A stretch of 5,008 nt of DNA from Bacillota bacterium (GTDB lineage Bacteria > Bacillota > Clostridia > Christensenellales > SZUA-584): assembly GCA_023441905.1 (NCBI GenBank), contig JAEZNC010000247.1:1-5008 (forward strand). Direction: 5' to 3'. A model generated the notes under the pieces. It was not told where the DNA came from. It saw only the letters and a list, made by a program, of their open reading frames with translations, and ran no database searches. This document shows, piece by piece, positions 1-5,008 of this stretch. How positions within the stretch are numbered: the stretch's first letter is position 1; each line of letters starts with the position of its first letter. The position numbers were made by a program, and so were the translations under genes.

Positions 1-725
1 ATCTGGCTGAAATCGATGAACAGATCACCGCATTGACCACAATCAAAAGCATACTGAGCCGCTTTCTCGAGGAGCTGAACAAAACGGCACAGGTGTCTGT
101 TCACAAGCTGCTGACATCCGACGACGCGCTGCTCGCGTCCATAGAATCACTGTCTTATGCAAATTTAAACACAATGGAGGATAAGACGATGGATGATTTA
201 AAAAAAGCGGAGAAAAGCCTTGAAAAGCTCACGGATGTGCGCATCATTCGCCTGCCGCCGTCTACGGTTGCCTCAGCCCATTACATCGGCGATGAACCGG
301 AAGCGTATGTGAGCGAATTGATCGACAATTTTGTGCGCGAATATGATTTGTGCCGCGTCAAGCCCGATTTGCGCCATTACGGCTTTAACCATCCCAATCC
401 CTCGGATGAAAGCGGAGCTCACGGATATGAAATGTGGGTAACCATACCCGAAGACATGGACGTGCCGGCGCCGCTCACCAAACGATATTTCGAGGGCGGG
501 CTTTTTGCCGCCCATATGATACCGATGGGCAATTTCCATGAATGGGAGTGGCTGCTCGATTGGGTGAAGGACAATGAAAAATATGACTTTGCCGGAGATA
601 TGAGCGACCAGCAGCACATGTGCGGCCTTCTTGAGGAACAGCTGAACTACGTGACCCATGTGAATCAAGGCGTCGAGCCCGAGGATTTGCAGCTCGATTT
701 GCTGATGCCGATTAAAGAACGGTAG
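1..725 (+). CDS. MerR-family transcriptional regulator, C-terminal part (GyrI-like effector-binding domain), 5' truncated by window edge
   Basis: The reading frame is open from position 3 (LAEIDEQITALTTIKS...) with no start that must be genuine, so the gene begins upstream. The first ~35 visible codons have the leucine and isoleucine spacing of the dimerisation helix that follows the winged-helix head in MerR regulators. From about position 237 (VRIIRLPPSTVASAHYIG) to the end is a GyrI-like effector-binding domain, with the motifs EMWVTIPEDM, YFEGGLFAAH and GNFHEWEWL. Such domains bind small ligands, and full-length proteins of this kind usually twist a promoter with a long spacer to activate it. 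The visible part is 230 codons from the TTG at 33, or about 240 from the edge, which fits a whole protein somewhat over 300 residues. The DNA-binding domain is not visible, so the MerR assignment rests on the helix and domain order. The gene is convergent with the ABC operon, so co-regulation is not implied. The ligand is unknown. Confidence 0.85.
   Translation, partial: LAEIDEQITALTTIKSILSRFLEELNKTAQVSVHKLLTSDDALLASIESLSYANLNTMEDKTMDDLKKAEKSLEKLTDVRIIRLPPSTVASAHYIGDEPEAYVSELIDNFVREYDLCRVKPDLRHYGFNHPNPSDESGAHGYEMWVTIPEDMDVPAPLTKRYFEGGLFAAHMIPMGNFHEWEWLLDWVKDNEKYDFAGDMSDQQHMCGLLEEQLNYVTHVNQGVEPEDLQLDLLMPIKER
175..191 (+). promoter_or_regulatory. possible internal ribosome binding site and in-frame ATG inside the MerR-family gene
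   Basis: TGGAGG at 175-180 is a good Shine-Dalgarno match and stands 8 bases before an in-frame ATG at 189-191. Starting there would give a 178-residue protein (MDDLKKAEKSLEKL...) made almost entirely of the effector-binding domain. The MerR relative TipA of Streptomyces makes such a short form from an internal start. The match may only reflect the codons for Met-Glu-Asp, so this is a possibility and not a demonstrated start. Confidence 0.35.
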
Positions 726-736
726 GACACAGAAAC

Positions 737-769
737 AAAGCGCCTTGTCGTGAACAGGGCGCTTTTTTT
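737..769. terminator. intrinsic terminator, probably bidirectional, between the convergent MerR gene and ABC operon
   Basis: AAAGCGCCTTGT (737-748) pairs with ACAGGGCGCTTT (754-765) over 12 positions with one G-U wobble and a 5-base loop. On the plus strand the stem runs into seven T (763-769), a typical Rho-independent terminator 12 bases after the MerR stop codon. Read on the minus strand, the same stem is followed by TTTGTTTC, so it can plausibly also end the ABC operon whose last stop codon lies about 45 bases upstream in that direction. The plus-strand role is strong and the minus-strand role is inferred. Confidence 0.85.
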
Positions 770-812
770 GACAGTATTGAAATTTCCGGCATGGGCAGTA
801 GTCCTCAAAAGC

Positions 813-1568
813 TCAAACGGTCAGCAGCTTGCTCATAAACTCGCGCGTACGCTGCTGAGACGGGTTTCTAAGCACCTCGGTGGGCGTGCCGCGTTCCACC
901 ACCACACCGTCGTCCATGAACAGCACCTCGTTGGCCACCTCGCTCGCAAAGCCCATTTCGTGCGTGACCACGACCATGGTCATATGCTCACGCGCGAGCT
1001 TCTTCATTACGGCGAGAACCTCGCCGGTCAGCTCGGGGTCGAGCGCGGACGTTGGTTCGTCAAAGCACAGAATCTCCGGATTAAGCGCCAGCGCACGCGC
1101 GATGGCCACGCGCTGCTGCTGCCCGCCGGACAGCTCGCACGGATAACTTTTCTCCTTTTCGGAGAGGCCCACCTTGCGCAGCAGCTCGCGGCAGTTATCT
1201 TCAATCGCCGCTTTGTCCGCGTTTTCCTCCTGCAAAGGCGCCAGCATCAGGTTCTGCATCACCGAGAGATGCGGGAACAGATTGAAATCCTGAAACACCA
1301 TGCCAAGGCGCTTGCGCAGCGCGCGCTTTTTTGCAGGCTCCGCAAAAAGAATTTTGCCGCCTTCTTCGCGGAAAAGGTATTCACCGTCAATCTCAAGGCT
1401 GCCGCCGTTCACCGGCTCAAGCAGATTGACGCAGCGCAAAAACGTGCTCTTACCCGACCCGGACGGGCCGATGATGGCGATCACGTCGCCCTTGTTGACC
1501 TCAAGGTCAACACCTTTGAGCACCTCGAGCTTGCCGAACTTCTTTTTGATATTTGTGGCTTTCAGCAT
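813..1568 (-). CDS. glnQ: polar amino acid ABC transporter, ATP-binding protein (GlnQ/HisP family)
   Basis: This is the cytoplasmic ATPase that powers amino acid import through the adjacent permease. All ABC landmarks are present in 251 residues: Walker A GPSGSGKST (34-42), Q-loop MVFQDFN (90-96), signature LSGGQQQR (146-153), Walker B ILCFDEP (166-172), D-loop SALD (174-177) and switch histidine in VVTHEMG (H203). The QDFNLFPHLSV stretch and the ending typical of the polar amino acid subfamily support GlnQ/HisP. The stretch between DG (61-62) and GMVFQ is 26 residues, longer than in E. coli GlnQ and closer to HisP. The ATG start lies 8 bases after the permease stop; an AGGTAGG-like ribosome binding site overlaps the permease 3' end. 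It is the last gene of the operon. glnQ is a family-level symbol, since the substrate cannot be told from the ATPase. Confidence 0.95.
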   Translation of the reverse strand: MLKATNIKKKFGKLEVLKGVDLEVNKGDVIAIIGPSGSGKSTFLRCVNLLEPVNGGSLEIDGEYLFREEGGKILFAEPAKKRALRKRLGMVFQDFNLFPHLSVMQNLMLAPLQEENADKAAIEDNCRELLRKVGLSEKEKSYPCELSGGQQQRVAIARALALNPEILCFDEPTSALDPELTGEVLAVMKKLAREHMTMVVVTHEMGFASEVANEVLFMDDGVVVERGTPTEVLRNPSQQRTREFMSKLLTV

Positions 1569-1576
1569 ATTTTAAC

Positions 1577-2239
1577 CTACCTGTAATAAGAGAATTTGCG
1601 CTCGATAAGCTTAAACAACTTTGTTAAACCGCCTGTCATCACAAGATAAAACAATGCGGCGATGACGAGCGGCATGATGGAAAAATCACGCTTCATGGCA
1701 TCTTTTGCTTCCAGCAACAATTCACTGATACCGATAGCGTAAACAAGCGCGGTATCTTTCACAAGCGTAATCACTTCGTTGCCCATGGGCGGCAGTATGC
1801 GCTTGACCACTTGCGGGAGTATGACTTTGGAAAACGTCACCTTGCTGGAAAGACCAAGGACTTGAGCTGCTTCATATTGGCCTTTGGGGATTGACTGGAT
1901 ACCGCCGCGGTAGATTTCTGCAAAATATGCCGCGTAGTTGAGTATAAACGCAATGATGGCGGCAAGCAGTCTGTCAAATGTAAAACCAAGTATGATGGGC
2001 ACTCCCAGAAAAATAAAAACCACCTGCAGAAGCAAAGGGGTGCCGCGAAATATCACAATATACGTTTTAGATATGCCGCGCAGGATGGCATGTTTAGATA
2101 AATGCAGTTGACAAATCAACAGCCCCAGCGGCAATGCAAATAACAGTGTATAACCCCATACCTCAAGGGTAACCAGGGTACCTTCAAGCATCTGCTGTAC
2201 CACGGCCCAAAGCCTGTCTATATCTTCAAAGTAGCTCAT
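1577..2239 (-). CDS. polar amino acid ABC transporter, permease (HisMQ/GlnP family)
   Basis: This is the inner-membrane channel subunit of the importer. It has 220 residues, normal for the His/Glu/Gln/Arg/opine (HisMQ) permease family, with about five hydrophobic segments at roughly 20-42, 62-84, 88-107, 155-178 and 188-212. The family motif FRGTPLLLQ is at 64-72. The EAA loop that contacts the ATPase is YRGGIQSIPKGQYEAAQVLGLS (about 110-131, EAA at 123-125). A GAGGGGAG ribosome binding site at 2246-2253 stands 6 bases before the ATG and fixes the start. There is only one permease gene, so I infer a homodimeric channel, as in many Gram-positive amino acid importers. The gene follows two hairpins after the binding-protein gene and abuts the ATPase gene. 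Substrate is unresolved among polar amino acids. Confidence 0.93.
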   Translation of the reverse strand: MSYFEDIDRLWAVVQQMLEGTLVTLEVWGYTLLFALPLGLLICQLHLSKHAILRGISKTYIVIFRGTPLLLQVVFIFLGVPIILGFTFDRLLAAIIAFILNYAAYFAEIYRGGIQSIPKGQYEAAQVLGLSSKVTFSKVILPQVVKRILPPMGNEVITLVKDTALVYAIGISELLLEAKDAMKRDFSIMPLVIAALFYLVMTGGLTKLFKLIERKFSYYR

Positions 2240-2260
2240 ACCAAACTCCCCTCATAAAGC

Positions 2261-2296
2261 TTTGGAGGCGGCTCTTGTTAAAAAGCCGCCTCCAAA
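2261..2296 (-). promoter_or_regulatory. intercistronic stem-loop just upstream of the permease ribosome binding site
   Basis: A perfect 13-bp inverted repeat, TTTGGAGGCGGCT (2261-2273) and AGCCGCCTCCAAA (2284-2296), encloses a 10-base loop. In the minus-strand transcript the stem ends 7 bases before the permease Shine-Dalgarno and is not followed by a T-tract, so it is not a standard terminator. Its 5' arm includes a GGAGG. Stem-loops in this position between binding-protein and permease genes commonly protect the upstream message from 3' decay; that role is inferred here. Confidence 0.6.
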
Positions 2297-2322
2297 ACCG
2301 GGGCAGATTATCGTCTGCCCCG
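2294..2322 (-). terminator. hairpin after the binding-protein gene, possible leaky terminator
   Basis: CGGGGCAGA (2299-2307) pairs perfectly with TCTGCCCCG (2314-2322), a 9-bp GC-rich stem with a 6-base loop, starting 10 bases after the binding-protein stop codon in the minus-strand transcript. It is followed by GTTTTGG. Four T are too few for a strong terminator, and three of them belong to the stem of the next hairpin. Partial termination or 3'-end protection would both lower permease and ATPase expression relative to the binding protein. Confidence 0.5.
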
Positions 2323-2332
2323 ATATTATGCA

Positions 2333-3223
2333 TTAACCGCCGATAACGACGTTATCTCCAAACCACTTCTGAGAAATTTCAGCTGCGGTTCCGTCTGCGA
2401 TTATCGCGTTCAGTGCTTCCTGAATTTTATCGCGGAATGATTTGTCTTCTAAACGGAAGCCGATACCGTACTGTTCATCGCCAAAGGTGTCTTCAAGTAC
2501 GAGGTATGCATCCGGATTATCAGCGAGCACATAGTAACGGCCAGTCATTTCGTCCACAACGACCGCGTCCACGCTGCCGTTTTTGAGTTCCATAAGTGCT
2601 TCAACATAGTCCGGGCTTTCAATCAATTCACCGAAGGAATTCATCACATCGGGATCGGCCTCGATGGCTTCCATGGCACTGGAGTCAATCTGTGCAGCCA
2701 CGGTTTTGCCTGCGAGATCGGCTTTTGTTTTAATTCCCGAATCAGCAGCGACGACGATGATCTGCTGGTTGTTCATATAAGGATCGGAGAACAGCATATT
2801 TTCTTTGCGTTCGTCTGTGATGGTCAGGCCGTTCCAAATCATGTCGATGTTGCCGTTCTTGAGCTCCATCTCCTTGAGATCCCAGTTGATTGGCTGAAAC
2901 ACGATTGTTAAACCGAGACGAGAAGCGACTTCGTTAGCGAGATCGATATCAAAACCGACATAGTCCCCGCTCTCATCCTTATAGCCCATTGGTGCAAATC
3001 CGGAATCAAATCCGAGCACGAAAGAACCTTTGTCCTCAATCGTCTGCCAGGACACGTCCGCATCTGCCGAAGCTTCCGTTGATGCGGATTCCGAAGGCGC
3101 TTCAGACGCTTCCTGCGAAGCCGAGGGAGATTCGTCAACGGGGGCCGATGCTGCGGGCGCTGCACATGCTGCAAAGCTCAAAACCAGCGCAACAGCCAAT
3201 ATCATTGTCATTAACTTTTTCAT
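2333..3223 (-). CDS. polar amino acid ABC transporter, substrate-binding lipoprotein
   Basis: This is the receptor that captures the amino acid outside the membrane and delivers it to the permease. The 296 residues start with a lipoprotein signal (MKKLMTMILAVALVLS) and a lipobox-like FAAC with C20 as the lipidated cysteine. A Ser/Ala/Glu/Pro-rich tether follows (about 21-57). The family 3 solute-binding domain (about 58-294) has GYVGF-like text as DYVGFDIDLANEVASRLG (87-104), NGLTITDERKENMLFSDPY (131-149) and VDAVVVDEMTGRYY. By family knowledge R139 should bind the substrate carboxylate and D224 its amino group. AGGAGGA at 3231-3237 stands 7 bases before the ATG. It is the first gene of the operon, behind the promoter at 3271-3299. 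The likely ligand is a polar or acidic amino acid or glutamine; I cannot choose. Confidence 0.93.
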   Translation of the reverse strand: MKKLMTMILAVALVLSFAACAAPAASAPVDESPSASQEASEAPSESASTEASADADVSWQTIEDKGSFVLGFDSGFAPMGYKDESGDYVGFDIDLANEVASRLGLTIVFQPINWDLKEMELKNGNIDMIWNGLTITDERKENMLFSDPYMNNQQIIVVAADSGIKTKADLAGKTVAAQIDSSAMEAIEADPDVMNSFGELIESPDYVEALMELKNGSVDAVVVDEMTGRYYVLADNPDAYLVLEDTFGDEQYGIGFRLEDKSFRDKIQEALNAIIADGTAAEISQKWFGDNVVIGG

Positions 3224-3270
3224 TGGTTATTCCTCCTAGTATTCATATTTAAAATTGTTGTACACATCAA

Positions 3271-3299
3271 ATTATAATTTAGCGCGCTAAAATAGTAAA
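3271..3299 (-). promoter_or_regulatory. promoter of the ABC importer operon
   Basis: On the minus strand a TTTACT (3294-3299, 4 of 6 to TTGACA) is followed after 17 bases by a perfect TATAAT (3271-3276). Transcription would start near 3264 and give a leader of about 40 bases ending in the AGGAGGA site of the binding-protein gene. That leader is too short for a known riboswitch or T-box, so control is more likely at initiation. Confidence 0.75.
3278..3291. promoter_or_regulatory. perfect 14-bp palindrome in the promoter spacer, candidate operator
   Basis: TTTAGCGCGCTAAA reads the same on both strands and sits between the -35 and -10 boxes of the importer promoter. A dimeric regulator bound here would block or reshape RNA polymerase binding. 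It lies upstream of the expected transcription start, so it does not act as an RNA hairpin. I do not recognise the sequence as the site of a particular regulator. Confidence 0.55.
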
Positions 3300-3388
3300 G
3301 AGGTAATTCGCTTCGATTTTGTGAGTCGCAGAATATACCAGCCCCTGTCAGTATAAAAAGCGGATGCTTTTTTGTTCACTAGCTTCCG

Positions 3389-3397
3389 TGGTATAAT
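3389..3397 (+). promoter_or_regulatory. extended -10 promoter of the trmN6-rsmI operon
   Basis: TGGTATAAT at 3389-3397 is a perfect extended -10 (TGn-TATAAT). No good -35 is found 16-18 bases upstream, only a T-rich run at 3368-3373, and extended -10 promoters often do without one. Transcription would start near 3404, leaving a leader of about 20 bases before the trmN6 start. Confidence 0.7.
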
Positions 3398-3424
3398 GAA
3401 CTAAAAAAATACCGGAGGCGTACT

Positions 3425-4189
3425 ATGCAGCTGAAGCCGGGTGAGAAAATTGAAGATCTGCAAAACGGGTATATGATCATACAGAATCCTGAGTACTTCG
3501 CTTTCGGGACGGATGCGGTGCTGCTCGCGGATTTTGCCGACGTGTCGGCAGGGCAGCACGTTGTTGACTTCGGAACAGGCTGCGGCATTATCCCGCTGCT
3601 GCTCTGTGCGCGCCGTCCGGACATCCATGTGACCGGCATCGAGATACAAAGCGAGATTGCGGATATGGCGCAGCGCAGCGTTGCGGCCAACAAGCTGCAG
3701 GACCGCATCAATATCATTTGCGGAGACCTTAAGGACGCAAGGAAATACGTGCCGCACGGCGTGGACGCGGTGGTCTGCAATCCGCCGTATGAAAAGGCGG
3801 ACGCGGGCAAGGATAACGGCAGCGCGCATGTGAGCATCGCCAAGCGCGAAATCAAGTGCACGCTCAACGATGTGGTGAGCGCGGCAGCCAGGCTGCTGCG
3901 TACAGGCGGGCGCATGTACATGATCTACCGTATCGAGCGGTTCGCGGAGCTGATGGATTGTATGCGGGCCAAAAAGATTGAGCCAAAGCGCATCCGCCTC
4001 GTTGCACCGCAAATCGACAAAGCGCCCAATTTCGCGCTTGTGGAAGGGCGTGCGGGCGCGCATACCGGCGTCAAGTTTGCGCCCACACTGGCCGTTTATG
4101 AAAAGGACGGCAGCTACACTGAAGAACTCAAAAAAATCTACCGCATCGGGGAGGAAAAACCGTGCTCTATATTATCGCTACGCCCATAG
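3425..4189 (+). CDS. trmN6: tRNA1(Val) (adenine(37)-N6)-methyltransferase family protein (TrmN6/YfiC, YabB-like)
   Basis: This is a SAM-dependent N6-adenine methyltransferase that in E. coli methylates A37 next to the anticodon of tRNA1(Val). The class I Rossmann fold shows motif I VDFGTGCGIIP (47-57), the acidic SAM-ribose residue in VTGIEIQ (E73), GDL (100-102), and the catalytic NPPY at 119-122, typical of enzymes that methylate an exocyclic amino group. The N-terminal YFAFGTDAVLLADF matches the family. Its length of 254 residues is normal. CGGAGG at 3413-3418 lies 6 bases before the ATG, and an extended -10 lies just upstream. The 3' end overlaps rsmI by 28 bases. In Bacillus the homologue yabB lies near rsmI (yabC) with the GIY-YIG gene yazA between them; here there is no room for yazA. 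The exact tRNA target in this organism is inferred from the family. Confidence 0.9.
   Translation: MQLKPGEKIEDLQNGYMIIQNPEYFAFGTDAVLLADFADVSAGQHVVDFGTGCGIIPLLLCARRPDIHVTGIEIQSEIADMAQRSVAANKLQDRINIICGDLKDARKYVPHGVDAVVCNPPYEKADAGKDNGSAHVSIAKREIKCTLNDVVSAAARLLRTGGRMYMIYRIERFAELMDCMRAKKIEPKRIRLVAPQIDKAPNFALVEGRAGAHTGVKFAPTLAVYEKDGSYTEELKKIYRIGEEKPCSILSLRP
4148..4164 (+). promoter_or_regulatory. ribosome binding site and GTG start of rsmI inside trmN6
   Basis: GGGGAGG at 4148-4154 lies 7 bases before GTG at 4162. This site, inside the end of trmN6, decides the rsmI start: the resulting N-terminus MLYIIATPIGNLEDIT matches the RsmI family beginning. Translation of the two genes is probably coupled. 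Confidence 0.8.
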
Positions 4190-4968
4190 GCAACCTTGAA
4201 GATATCACACTACGCGCGCTGCGCGTGCTTAAAGAAGTGGATTATATTGCGGCGGAAGACACGCGCCATACGCGAAAGCTGTTAAATGCGTACGACATCA
4301 AAACGCGGTGCGTGAGCTTTCATGAACACAGCAACGAGGAAAAGCGTGCGTTCATTTTGAGTGAGCTTCAAGAGGGGCGCGATATTGCGCTCGTGTCCGA
4401 CGCGGGAACGCCGCTCATATCTGACCCCGGCGCGGTGCTCGTGCGGGAAGCCACCGAACTGGGGCTGCCTGTCACATCGGTGCCGGGCCCGTGCGCGGCC
4501 ATCACCGCCGTCACGCTCTCGGGAATCGGCGGGCCGTTTTATTTCCTCGGGTTTCTTTCCAAAAAAGCGGGGGAGCGCAAAAAGCAGATTGAGCAGCTCA
4601 AAGACTTCACAATGCCTGTCGTAATTTATGAAAGCCCTCACGCCCTGTATGAGACGCTCTGCGCGATGCAAGGCCTGTTGGGCGAGCAACGGCATGTTGT
4701 GGTCGCAAAAGAGCTCACAAAGCTCCATGAGCGCGTTTTCAGCGGATCGCTGGCGCAGGCAGTGTGCGAGTTCGGCGGCGACGTGAAAGGAGAATATGTG
4801 CTCGTGCTGGACGGTGCCGAAATCACGCGCGAAGAAACCAGAGACAGCGATATCGAAAAAGAGATCGCAAAGCTGCTCGCGGCCGGAATGACAAAAAAAG
4901 ATGCCGCAAAAGCGGCATCCGAGAAATTTGGTATCAGTAAGAACAGAGCTTACCGATTGACTTTGTAA
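4162..4968 (+). CDS. rsmI: 16S rRNA (cytidine(1402)-2'-O)-methyltransferase RsmI
   Basis: RsmI uses SAM to put the 2'-O-methyl on C1402 of 16S rRNA in the ribosomal P site, which tunes decoding. The protein (268 residues) belongs to the tetrapyrrole methylase-like fold. It begins LYIIATPIGNLEDIT (2-16), has AAEDTRHTRKLL (30-41) and the family signature VSDAGTPLISDPG (78-90), then VPGPCAAITA and a VIYESPHAL segment. It ends with the small helical C-terminal domain seen in RsmI (GMTKKDAAKAASEKFGISKNRAYRL). E. coli RsmI is a little longer at 286 residues. The GTG start overlaps trmN6 by 28 bases, so the two RNA methyltransferases form one operon. A terminator for the opposite strand is encoded within the last 25 codons. 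No plus-strand terminator is visible before the window ends. Confidence 0.96.
   Translation: MLYIIATPIGNLEDITLRALRVLKEVDYIAAEDTRHTRKLLNAYDIKTRCVSFHEHSNEEKRAFILSELQEGRDIALVSDAGTPLISDPGAVLVREATELGLPVTSVPGPCAAITAVTLSGIGGPFYFLGFLSKKAGERKKQIEQLKDFTMPVVIYESPHALYETLCAMQGLLGEQRHVVVAKELTKLHERVFSGSLAQAVCEFGGDVKGEYVLVLDGAEITREETRDSDIEKEIAKLLAAGMTKKDAAKAASEKFGISKNRAYRLTL
4892..4919 (-). terminator. intrinsic terminator on the minus strand, embedded in the 3' end of rsmI
   Basis: GATGCCGC (4900-4907) and GCGGCATC (4912-4919) form a perfect 8-bp stem with a 4-base loop. On the minus strand the loop is TTTT and the stem is followed directly by seven T (complement of 4893-4899). This is a textbook Rho-independent terminator for transcription from the right. 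It lies about 58 bases past the stop codon at 4978-4980 of the minus-strand frame at the window edge. On the plus strand the same bases encode the Lys/Ala-rich TKKDAAKAAS of RsmI and lack a T-tract. Confidence 0.8.
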
Positions 4969-4977
4969 GTATCAGAC

Positions 4978-5008
4978 TTACTTAAGGCCGAGCTTGGACA
5001 TGCACTCG
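4978..5008 (-). CDS. 3' end of a convergent minus-strand gene, unidentified
   Basis: On the minus strand a frame enters at the window edge and reads ECMSKLGLK followed by TAA at 4978-4980. Nine codons alone prove nothing. The case rests on the well-formed minus-strand terminator just beyond, inside rsmI, and on the absence of other coding in the strip 4969-5008. In Bacillus abrB lies beyond rsmI, to my recollection in the opposite direction, but this ending does not resemble AbrB to me, so I give no function. Confidence 0.45.
   Translation of the reverse strand, partial: ECMSKLGLK

Noticed and set aside
1328..1348. TTTTTGC/GCAAAAA inverted repeat inside the ATPase gene
   Set aside because: It is an AT-dominated stem inside well-conserved coding sequence, with no T-tract placement that would make a terminator.
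750..1586. Long plus-strand open frame of 278 codons opposite the ATPase gene
   Set aside because: It lies almost wholly antisense to a clear ABC ATPase, begins within the terminator hairpin, has a His/Arg/Gln-rich composition typical of a shadow frame, and has no ribosome binding site.
813..3223. Functional link between the MerR-family regulator and the ABC importer
   Set aside because: The genes converge and are separated by a terminator, and the importer promoter is over 2.4 kb away with a spacer too short for usual MerR action. Proximity alone does not support it.
3224..3270. Possible riboswitch or T-box in the importer leader
   Set aside because: The predicted leader is only about 40 bases and contains no recognisable conserved core, so neither element fits.
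3355..3372. Small hairpin AAAAAGC-GGAT-GCTTTTT in the divergent intergenic region
   Set aside because: Only two G-C pairs hold the 7-bp stem, and no gene on either strand ends there. It most likely reflects the A/T runs around the promoters, though a minor role in ending stray transcripts cannot be excluded.
3401..4063. Minus-strand open frame of 220 codons opposite trmN6
   Set aside because: It is a shadow of trmN6 with low-complexity His/Arg-rich text, runs over the trmN6 promoter and shows no family motif.

Overview
The window looks like ordinary chromosomal DNA from a member of the Bacillota, most likely the Clostridia. The grounds are strong AGGAGG-type ribosome binding sites, a lipoprotein substrate-binding protein, a GyrI-like MerR-family protein of a clostridial type, and a trmN6-rsmI pair that resembles the yabB-yabC neighbourhood of Bacillus. 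Base composition is fairly balanced and coding regions lean towards G+C. I cannot name a genus. I see no transposase, phage gene, CRISPR array, rRNA or tRNA.

Layout from left to right. (1) Positions 1-725 (+) hold the 3' part of a MerR-family transcription regulator whose DNA-binding half lies outside the window. A strong hairpin terminator with T-rich flanks on both sides follows at 737-769. (2) Positions 813-3223 (-) hold a complete polar amino acid ABC importer operon, transcribed right to left: lipoprotein substrate-binding protein, membrane permease, ATPase. A good promoter lies at 3271-3299, with a perfect 14-bp palindrome in its spacer. Two adjacent perfect hairpins separate the binding-protein gene from the permease gene. 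(3) Positions 3224-3424 form a 201-bp divergent intergenic region carrying both promoters. (4) Positions 3425-4968 (+) hold trmN6 (tRNA adenine N6-methyltransferase) and rsmI (16S rRNA C1402 2'-O-methyltransferase), overlapping by 28 bp. (5) At the right edge the last codons of a minus-strand gene appear. A textbook minus-strand terminator for that gene lies inside the 3' end of rsmI.

How the genes work together. The importer genes supply an extracytoplasmic receptor, a probably homodimeric channel and the ATPase motor. The tandem hairpins probably help keep the receptor more abundant than the membrane parts. The two methyltransferases modify tRNA and the ribosomal decoding centre and are probably translationally coupled. 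The MerR gene converges on the importer operon and nothing ties them functionally.

I found no undescribed multi-gene system. The points most worth a second look are regulatory: the embedded antisense-strand terminator in rsmI, the palindrome in the importer promoter, the paired intercistronic hairpins, and a possible internal translation start in the MerR gene that would release a free effector-binding domain.
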